Positions 1 through 5,245 of a stretch of DNA of 6,441 nt are shown piece by piece. This DNA comes from Bacteroidia bacterium (GTDB lineage Bacteria; Bacteroidota; Bacteroidia; NS11-12g; UBA955): assembly GCA_023258655.1 (NCBI GenBank), contig JALQWO010000064.1:2258-8698 (forward strand), in the 5' to 3' direction. The notes beneath the pieces are model-generated. The model was not told the DNA's origin, ran no database searches, and saw nothing but the letters and a program-made list of their open reading frames with translations. Every line of letters begins with the position of its first letter. The stretch's first letter is position 1. Made by a program: the position numbers and the translations under genes.

Positions 1-951
1 AGCTTGGGCGAGTTCCCATAGGTTGTTGTACGCGTGGGAAAAGGCGTTGACCAGGTTGTGGGCCGAAAATATGGGAGCTACGGATTCCAGGGAATCAGCC
101 CAAATATGGGCTTCTTGGTAGCGATTCAATTCCAGACATAGTGCCAAGAATTTGCGGTATTTGTTGGTTGTTGAAAGAACGGATTTTTGGGTGTTTTTGT
201 TTTCATTGACGGGTTTTTCCCACGATTTGTTGGGATTATTTTTGGCTGCGGATATCGCTTGAATCTGTAGGTAATCATTTGCCATTTGTCGGTATTGCCT
301 TACTTTTTCCGTATTGCCCAAATGGGTTTCCCAAGTATCACAAAAGTCAAGAAGGTCTTTGGCTTGTACGTTTCCACCGGGTCTTTTCAGGGTTTGGGAT
401 AGGGCCATGGCAGCGAAATGATGAAAGGTGAAAGAATGGGGATCGAGGGCGCAGAGCATCATGAATGTTTGGGCTGCTTGTTGCGAACATCCGTCGTTGT
501 ATTCAAGGGTCGCTTTTAAGTAGAGAAGGTCGATATGGTTGGGTTGCAAGCCCAAGCCCATTTTCACATATTGAAGGGCTTGAATGATATCGGGGTCATG
601 GGGTTGTATCTCATTGTTTGCATCGACAAATGAGTAACTCATGCTATGTAGTTGGGCTAATCGGAAGTATGCTCCCAACAAAAACTGATTGGTTTGGGGA
701 GTACTAAAACTGTCCAAAATTCGTTGAAATGCGGAATGCGCAACATTGTAATTCCACGCTTGGTATTGGGCCTCTGCCTCGAAATATGCAAGTTTCAATG
801 CCGTTGGAGCATACAAGTCTCCAGTGTCATTCTTGTGAAGCAGTTCAATGGAATGTAAGGCGGGTGCAGATGGCTGGGGTTTCGATGATGATTTTGGCAT
901 CGACTGTGCCAAGGCAAAAGGAATCCAAAAAAGCACACCCAAAAAGGCCAT
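1..951 (-). CDS. Secreted TPR-like helical repeat protein, partial (C-terminus beyond left edge)
   Basis: A minus-strand frame stays open from an ATG at 949-951 to the window edge, giving 317 codons without a stop. The N-terminus MAFLGVLFWIPFALAQS looks like a Sec signal peptide: hydrophobic core, then ALA|QS as a type I cleavage site. There is no lipobox cysteine. A Ser/Pro-rich linker follows (about residues 18-32), then mainly helical sequence with degenerate TPR-like pairs: about 51-84 (AYFEAEAQYQAWNYNVA), 105-160 (paired helices around LQPNHIDLLYLKATLEY) and 264-300 (YRKFLALCLELNRYQEAHIW). I infer a periplasmic or surface scaffold for protein contacts; no catalytic motif is visible. It starts 35 nt after the nucleotidyltransferase stop and probably shares its transcript. 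A TTG at 967-969 would add six residues (LHACRL) and a positive charge before the hydrophobic core, so the exact start is uncertain. TPR assignment is by pattern only. Confidence 0.75.
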   Translation of the reverse strand, partial: MAFLGVLFWIPFALAQSMPKSSSKPQPSAPALHSIELLHKNDTGDLYAPTALKLAYFEAEAQYQAWNYNVAHSAFQRILDSFSTPQTNQFLLGAYFRLAQLHSMSYSFVDANNEIQPHDPDIIQALQYVKMGLGLQPNHIDLLYLKATLEYNDGCSQQAAQTFMMLCALDPHSFTFHHFAAMALSQTLKRPGGNVQAKDLLDFCDTWETHLGNTEKVRQYRQMANDYLQIQAISAAKNNPNKSWEKPVNENKNTQKSVLSTTNKYRKFLALCLELNRYQEAHIWADSLESVAPIFSAHNLVNAFSHAYNNLWELAQA

Positions 952-986
952 GAGACGGCAAGCATGCAAATTCGTTTCGGAAGGGA

Positions 987-1997
987 TTAACCGATGCTGC
1001 TGAAATCTCCCAAGCTGTATTCTTGGCTTTCCACACCCGAACCGTTCACCACAACATGGTTGCCTATGAGAGAGTCGTGGCAGTTGAATTGATAGAGTGA
1101 ACATTGTTCTTGTACGATGCTGTTGGTGATGGTGCAATTTTCTACGGTAGAATTATTGCCGATGGAGGTATGCGGACCGATCACGCAGTTTTTCAAAGAT
1201 ACATTTTCGCCGATAAAACAAGGTTCATGGATGGTGACACTTTCATCGAAACGGGCTGCTGCTCCTTCGAATTCTGAGGCTTTGTTGACCAACACGCGTT
1301 GGTTGGTATATACGGTGGCGGCGTAGTTGCCACAGTCGAGCCATTCATCTACCGCGCCGGGGACAAACTGCATGCCTTTGGATTTCATGTTTTCCATGGC
1401 ATTGGTGAGTTGGTACTCCCCTTTTTCGCGAATGTTGTTGTCGATGAGATATTGAATTTCCGCCTCCAGTGTTTCACCACTTTTGAAGTAATAAATACCA
1501 ATGATTGCCAAGTCTGAGACAAACGTGGTGGGTTTTTCTACAAAATCGGTGATGATGTTGTTTTCGTTGTATTTTACCACACCAAACGAACTGGGGTTTT
1601 CTACTTTGTGAACCCAAATCACGCCATCTTTGGATTTGTCTAGGTTGAATTTGGTGCGAAACAGGGTATCGGCAAACGCGACAATGACATCGCCTTTGAG
1701 GCATTCACGGGCGCACAGGATGGCATGCCCAGTTCCTTCTGCTACATCTTGATAAAAAATCCTCCCTTTGGCTCCCACGCTTTCAGCGATTTGGAGCAGT
1801 TCGGCTTCAACGGCATCGCCAAAACGACCTACAACGAACCCAATCTCATCAATTGACTCCCCACACACTGAGGCAATGTCGGTAATGAGCCAGTGCACGA
1901 TAGATTTTCCGGCAACTTTGATTAAGGGTTTGGGGGTAGTGAGTGTATGCGGGCGCATGCGCTTGCCCATGCCGGCCATTGGAATGATGAGTTTCAT
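987..1997 (-). CDS. Sugar-phosphate nucleotidyltransferase with left-handed beta-helix C-terminus
   Basis: The 336-residue product belongs to the family that joins a sugar 1-phosphate to an NTP to form NDP-sugar plus pyrophosphate in the cytoplasm (relatives: glucose-1-phosphate thymidylyltransferase, mannose-1-phosphate guanylyltransferase). The N-terminus carries the nucleotide-binding signature MAGMGKRMRPHTLTTPKP at residues 7-24 (G9, G11, R13, K23). Other family landmarks are EGTGHAI (87-93), FAD with likely metal-binding D110, VEKP (153-156), GEYQLTNAM (193-201) and WLDCGN (219-224). Residues from about 253 to 320 show hexapeptide-like periodicity (FIGENV, VIGPHTSIGNNSTV, LIGNHVVV), so a left-handed beta-helix follows the catalytic domain. 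The start at 1997 places the signature close to the N-terminus, as is normal. It lies between dut and a secreted TPR gene, with a likely promoter of its own upstream. The family and fold are clear; the sugar and nucleotide used cannot be decided from sequence alone. Confidence 0.92.
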   Translation of the reverse strand: MKLIIPMAGMGKRMRPHTLTTPKPLIKVAGKSIVHWLITDIASVCGESIDEIGFVVGRFGDAVEAELLQIAESVGAKGRIFYQDVAEGTGHAILCARECLKGDVIVAFADTLFRTKFNLDKSKDGVIWVHKVENPSSFGVVKYNENNIITDFVEKPTTFVSDLAIIGIYYFKSGETLEAEIQYLIDNNIREKGEYQLTNAMENMKSKGMQFVPGAVDEWLDCGNYAATVYTNQRVLVNKASEFEGAAARFDESVTIHEPCFIGENVSLKNCVIGPHTSIGNNSTVENCTITNSIVQEQCSLYQFNCHDSLIGNHVVVNGSGVESQEYSLGDFSSIG

Positions 1998-2036
1998 GAG
2001 GGGATAATGAACTTTTTAAGTCTGTAAAAATTGGTG

Positions 2037-2044
2037 CAAAGGTA
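2037..2044 (-). promoter_or_regulatory. Candidate internal Bacteroidota-type promoter (-7 element)
   Basis: On the minus strand this reads TACCTTTG, a perfect match to the Bacteroidota -7 consensus TAnnTTTG, and continues into CACC. It lies in the 69-nt gap between the dut stop and the nucleotidyltransferase ATG, in the correct orientation. It predicts a transcript start near 2030-2033 and a leader of roughly 35 nt. No good TTG/TTTG -33 element sits at the usual 19-23 nt upstream; a TTTG at 2052-2055 is too close. It would let the nucleotidyltransferase and TPR genes be transcribed separately from the upstream operon genes. Confidence 0.45.
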
Positions 2045-2066
2045 GGGATTCCAAATGAATTGGATA

Positions 2067-2510
2067 TTAAAGCTGGGTTAATCCGGTACTTCCATATCCA
2101 CCTGAACCCCTATCGGTATCGGTCAGTGATTCGGTTTCTTGCCATTGTACTGTGGCGTGTTGCGCGATAACCATTTGGGCTATGCGTTCTCCGTTTTGTA
2201 TGGAAAAGGGTTCTTGTCCGTGATTGATGAGGAGCACCTTGATTTCGCCGCGGTAGTCGGCATCGATGGTGCCTGGGCTGTTGAGGACGGTAATGCCATG
2301 TTTGAGGGCAAGACCGCTGCGCGGCCTTATTTGTGCTTCATATCCTTTGGGCAATTCAATGAATAAACCGGTGGGAATGAGCATCCGCGATTGAGGATTC
2401 AACTCGACTGATTCGGTAAGGTTGGCGTGAAGATCCATCCCTGCGCTCAATGCCGTTTGGTATTTGGGTAGGGGGTGTTGGGATTGGTTGATGATATTAA
2501 CGGTGAGCAT
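2067..2510 (-). CDS. dut: dUTP diphosphatase (dUTPase), trimeric type
   Basis: The enzyme hydrolyses dUTP to dUMP and pyrophosphate in the cytoplasm. This keeps uracil out of DNA and supplies dUMP to thymidylate synthase. The 147-residue length is normal for the homotrimeric family. All five motifs are visible in order: I, AGMDLHA (23-29); II, RPRSGLA (62-68); III, NSPGTIDADYRGEIKV (77-92), with the aspartate pair D83/D85 and the uracil-stacking-type Y86; IV, GERIAQMVI (107-115); V, the Gly-rich flexible C-terminal loop RGSGGYGSTG (134-143). The active site therefore appears intact. The start codon overlaps the last 14 nt of the flippase gene in another frame, which suggests translational coupling. 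A purine-rich GAAGAAG lies about 5 nt upstream of the ATG. Downstream, 69 nt separate it from the nucleotidyltransferase. Confidence 0.97.
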   Translation of the reverse strand: MLTVNIINQSQHPLPKYQTALSAGMDLHANLTESVELNPQSRMLIPTGLFIELPKGYEAQIRPRSGLALKHGITVLNSPGTIDADYRGEIKVLLINHGQEPFSIQNGERIAQMVIAQHATVQWQETESLTDTDRGSGGYGSTGLTQL

Positions 2511-4044
2511 GTTGCTTCTTCAAAAGGGTTTCGATCAGATATATCATCGCCCCGTAAATGAGGGGCAGAACAAAATTAATGGCATGGGGCAATTCCGGAA
2601 AGTAGATGGGCAAACAAACCACAGGCACGATCGCCACAGACAAGGTCAATAAGAGAAGGGGAACCTGGTAGGGTATTGGGTAATGTTTCTGTCCAAACAG
2701 GTATCCCAACACAACCAACGTTGCATATGCGGCTAGCGTGGTGTAAGCAGAGGCAACGAATCCATATTCAGGAATAAACAAGTAGTTTCCAACCAAAGTG
2801 ACAATAGCCCCCATGGCGGCTATGAGCCCCCCCATTTTGGTTTGTCCGGACAGTTTAAACCAAATGCTAAGGTTGTAATAAAGACCCAAACAGACGTTGG
2901 CACCCAGCAAAACGGGAATGATGGATAAACCGCGGGCGTTGGTGTAGTACTCGGGATTTTGCATCAGCAAGGGTGCAATCCAAGGCATAAAAACCATGGT
3001 AAGTAGGTAGATGCCACCTGTGGCATACACAAACATCCGCATCACATAGGCATAGGTTTCTTTGGCATCAGGATCGCCACTTTTGCCGAAAAAAAAGGGC
3101 TCAGCGGCAAAACGAAAGGCTTGGACAAACAAGGTTAGCACGAGACTGAGTTTGTAAAATGCATTGTACATGCCCGTTTCGGCATCCGCGATGTTGGCGG
3201 GCAGCAAATTTTTTAGCAACAAACGGTCCAACGTCTCGTTGATCATGCCCGCAAGTCCCACGATGATAAGGGGTAGCGAGTAGCGCAACATTCTCTTGAT
3301 GAGGCTTACATCGAAGCCTTCTTTGAGCTGTTTGAAAGTGCGTGAGAGCAAGGGTAGGGTTATGGCTGAGGCCAACAAATTGCTGATGAAAATGTTGGCA
3401 ATCATTCGGTGTGGTTGTGCTTGGTCCAATCCCCAATGGGCCATCGACTGCCAAAAGTTACTCGTATATTGAGTGGGGTTGAAAGCCCAACCCAGAATTT
3501 CCGTTTTGTGGTTGATAACACAATCACCAAACGCAGGTGCAATGACCAACAGAAAAAGGTTGGCGGCAATATTCACGCCGATGTTGCTGAGTCGTACCCA
3601 GGCAAATGTCCAAGGCTTTTCTTGCTGACGAAGCCAGGCAAATCCCAAAGCTGTCACAGCATCGGCTGACAGAATGTATACAAGGTATTCAATGAGTTCG
3701 GGGTATTGGGGGTATCCCATCCAATCCATGATATGGGGTCCAAACCAACGAGCAATCAATATGGCAGCGAAGCCGGTAAAAACGAGGGTATAGGTGGCAG
3801 TGGCAAAAACTTTTGCGGGTTGCTGGGTTTGTTTACTGAAATGGAAGAAGGCGGTTTCTAATCCCAGCGCGAAGAAAATTGCGAGGAAACTCGCATATGT
3901 GAACATCACACTCACCACGCCATACTCAGCGGGGGTAAATTTGCTGAGATAAAGTGGTACCAAAGCATAATTGAGGAATCGCCCAAGCATCGTACTCAGT
4001 CCGTAAACAGCTGTTTGGGATGCCAGTTTTTTCAGTATGCTCAT
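2497..4044 (-). CDS. Polysaccharide/oligosaccharide flippase-like membrane protein (MOP superfamily, Wzx-like)
   Basis: A 515-residue, very hydrophobic protein with about 12-14 predicted membrane segments along its length, consistent with the inner-membrane MOP/Wzx exporter fold that moves lipid-linked glycans across the membrane. The N-terminus (MSILKKLASQTAVYGLSTML, then PLYLSKFTPAEYGVVSV) is typical of polysaccharide biosynthesis proteins, with an amphipathic start and the T-P-A-E-Y-G turn at 37-42. Landmarks I associate with Bacteroidota members are NETLDRLLLK (269-278) and FVQAFRFAAEPFFF (306-319). A polar stretch of about 40 residues (172-213, Trp-, Gln- and His-rich) separates two membrane segments near the middle. 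No Wzy polymerase or chain-length regulator is in the window; the nearest glycan partners are the nucleotidyltransferase two genes downstream and the WbqC-like gene 32 nt upstream. The substrate is unknown; a lipid other than an O-antigen unit is possible. Confidence 0.88.
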   Translation of the reverse strand: MSILKKLASQTAVYGLSTMLGRFLNYALVPLYLSKFTPAEYGVVSVMFTYASFLAIFFALGLETAFFHFSKQTQQPAKVFATATYTLVFTGFAAILIARWFGPHIMDWMGYPQYPELIEYLVYILSADAVTALGFAWLRQQEKPWTFAWVRLSNIGVNIAANLFLLVIAPAFGDCVINHKTEILGWAFNPTQYTSNFWQSMAHWGLDQAQPHRMIANIFISNLLASAITLPLLSRTFKQLKEGFDVSLIKRMLRYSLPLIIVGLAGMINETLDRLLLKNLLPANIADAETGMYNAFYKLSLVLTLFVQAFRFAAEPFFFGKSGDPDAKETYAYVMRMFVYATGGIYLLTMVFMPWIAPLLMQNPEYYTNARGLSIIPVLLGANVCLGLYYNLSIWFKLSGQTKMGGLIAAMGAIVTLVGNYLFIPEYGFVASAYTTLAAYATLVVLGYLFGQKHYPIPYQVPLLLLTLSVAIVPVVCLPIYFPELPHAINFVLPLIYGAMIYLIETLLKKQHAHR

Positions 4045-4076
4045 GATGCGAATATAGCGAAGTTGGTGAGGTTGTT

Positions 4077-4691
4077 CTATCCTAGAATCTGGGTGTTTCG
4101 TTCGAAGTATTCACCGCACAATGGCCCTAAGTTGAAAAGCAAATCAATGGCACTCAATGGCCACCGAAATCCGAATTTGGTTTCAAAGACTTGGGAGTAT
4201 GCGTGTAGTGTGAGATTTGACACAGATTGCTGATATTGACTTGTGAGTTCTTGCGCACGGAGAGATTTTTCAGCTCCTTCAACGTTTGCGTAGACGGGGT
4301 TTAGGGTCATTTTAAGATTTTTAAATAGCACATCGTTGCACCCTTCAATCAACGCTTGCATGGTGTTGGGTTTTTCGTCGAACACCGCCCAAAATCGATA
4401 ATCGTAGTATTCAAAGAAAGGCGACTTGCCATAAGCGGTTTGCCAGGCTTGCTTGTGGTCTTTTATCCAGTTTTGATTGTAATTGATCCGAACTTGGGGG
4501 AGCGGTAGATTGCGATCTTCATGGTGGACCGGCACGGACAGGGATTGAACATCATTGGGTCCGCCGATGAAATACCTGTTCAGACCATTTTGTTTTTGAA
4601 AGGGCGCGTTTTGGAGTATTGTAAATGCTTCTTGCTGATGGCCAACAACGAACCATCGTAGATCGGGTAGTAGGCAATAGGGCAGATACAT
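4077..4691 (-). CDS. WbqC-family protein
   Basis: The 204-residue product matches the WbqC-like family by pattern. Its features are an N-terminal YLP...W segment (2-13), ALxxAPFQKQ-like positions around 29-36, RYFIGGPNDVQSLSVPV (39-55), the conserved INYNQNWIKDH (69-79), AWQTAYGKSPFFEYY (82-96) and the C-terminal box YSQVFETKFGF...LSAIDLLFNLGP (165-190). The family takes its name from an E. coli O-antigen locus gene. I know of no established reaction, so a role in glycan or lipid modification is an inference from the name and from the flippase next door. There is no signal peptide or membrane segment, so it is probably cytoplasmic. Its ATG shares one base with the folK stop codon (TGATG), implying coupled translation. 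This junction supports the 4691 start, which also places the family's N-terminal motif at residue 2. Confidence 0.85.
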   Translation of the reverse strand: MYLPYCLLPDLRWFVVGHQQEAFTILQNAPFQKQNGLNRYFIGGPNDVQSLSVPVHHEDRNLPLPQVRINYNQNWIKDHKQAWQTAYGKSPFFEYYDYRFWAVFDEKPNTMQALIEGCNDVLFKNLKMTLNPVYANVEGAEKSLRAQELTSQYQQSVSNLTLHAYSQVFETKFGFRWPLSAIDLLFNLGPLCGEYFERNTQILG

Positions 4692-5185
4692 CAGGGATAG
4701 AATAATTGGACAGGCAGGGTGTCTGGACAGTTGGCGAGAAGGTCTTGTAGCGACTTGTTAAGTACGGGATGCAGGTATGAGGGTGCGATTTCTGCAAGGG
4801 GCTGCAAAACAAACCGTCGGTCTTGCATGTGTGGATGGGGAATATTTAAGGATTCTGAAGCGATTTTTATATTGTTATATAGCAATATATCAATATCAAT
4901 AATCCGAGGCCCCCATTTGATTTCTCTACGCCTTCCCAGTTGCTTTTCAATTTCTAAGCACTTGTTTAACAGCATTTTGGGCGTAAAAGGTGTTTTGATT
5001 AAAATGGCCTGATTCAAGAAATTGGGTTGGTCAGTATTGCCCCAAGCAGCGGTCTCGTACAAAGAAGAACACCTCACGATTCCTCCCAAATGTTGGGTAA
5101 TAAGCATTTGGGCTTTGCCGATGTTTAACAAACGATTGCCCATATTCCCCCCCAAACCAAGGGCCACCCAATTTTCGACGTACAT
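4691..5185 (-). CDS. folK: 2-amino-4-hydroxy-6-hydroxymethyldihydropteridine diphosphokinase (HPPK)
   Basis: HPPK transfers pyrophosphate from ATP to 6-hydroxymethyl-7,8-dihydropterin, the step before dihydropteroate synthase in folate synthesis, in the cytoplasm. The 164-residue product has the expected size and motifs: VALGLGGNMGNR (7-18), SSLYETAAWG...QPNFLNQA (40-60) for pterin binding, the family signature KWGPRIIDIDILLY (90-103) with the two Mg-binding aspartates D97 and D99, and IPHPHMQDRRFVLQPLAEIAP (115-135) with ATP-contacting His/Arg positions. The ATG at 5183-5185 was chosen because it puts the first strand at residue 5. The frame is open as far as a Met at 5389, but that extension would cover the start of the divergent M16 gene and is not HPPK-like. 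It is the first gene of the minus-strand operon. Its middle (4860-4910) is markedly AT-rich compared with neighbouring genes. Confidence 0.96.
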   Translation of the reverse strand: MYVENWVALGLGGNMGNRLLNIGKAQMLITQHLGGIVRCSSLYETAAWGNTDQPNFLNQAILIKTPFTPKMLLNKCLEIEKQLGRRREIKWGPRIIDIDILLYNNIKIASESLNIPHPHMQDRRFVLQPLAEIAPSYLHPVLNKSLQDLLANCPDTLPVQLFYP

Positions 5186-5193
5186 GATGTCTG

Positions 5194-5201
5194 CGAAGAT
5201 A
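5194..5201 (-). promoter_or_regulatory. Candidate -7 element for the folK operon
   Basis: The minus strand reads TATCTTCG followed by CA, one mismatch from the Bacteroidota TAnnTTTG element. It is 8 nt from the folK ATG, in the 60-bp divergent gap. A promoter for this operon is expected here because folK is the first leftward gene. The predicted transcript would be nearly leaderless. No clear -33 TTG is visible, so the match is weak. Confidence 0.3.
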
Positions 5202-5230
5202 AATACACAAGGGCTAAGGTGGAGAACCCC

Positions 5231-5238
5231 TATTTTTG
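5231..5238 (+). promoter_or_regulatory. Candidate -7 element for the M16 peptidase gene
   Basis: The plus strand reads TATTTTTG, an exact match to TAnnTTTG, ending 7 nt before the peptidase ATG at 5246. It predicts a transcript start at about 5242-5245 and an almost absent leader. The usual -33 TTG at 19-23 nt upstream is not recognisable. The position in a divergent gap favours a real promoter, but the short leader makes this tentative. Confidence 0.35.
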
Positions 5239-5245
5239 TGCTTCT

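Noticed and set aside
729..953. 74-codon plus-strand frame opposite the TPR gene start
   Set aside because: The opposite strand carries a signal peptide and an unbroken 317-codon frame; the plus-strand product shows no domain or start context.
3101..3454. 117-codon minus-strand frame inside the flippase gene
   Set aside because: It is an alternative frame within an intact gene with clear membrane and family motifs; its product shows no recognisable domain.
4049..4056. TATATTCG on the minus strand, 4 nt before the flippase ATG, as a promoter
   Set aside because: It has one mismatch to TAnnTTTG, no -33 element, and would start transcription inside the start codon. The 32-nt gap is more simply an operon junction.
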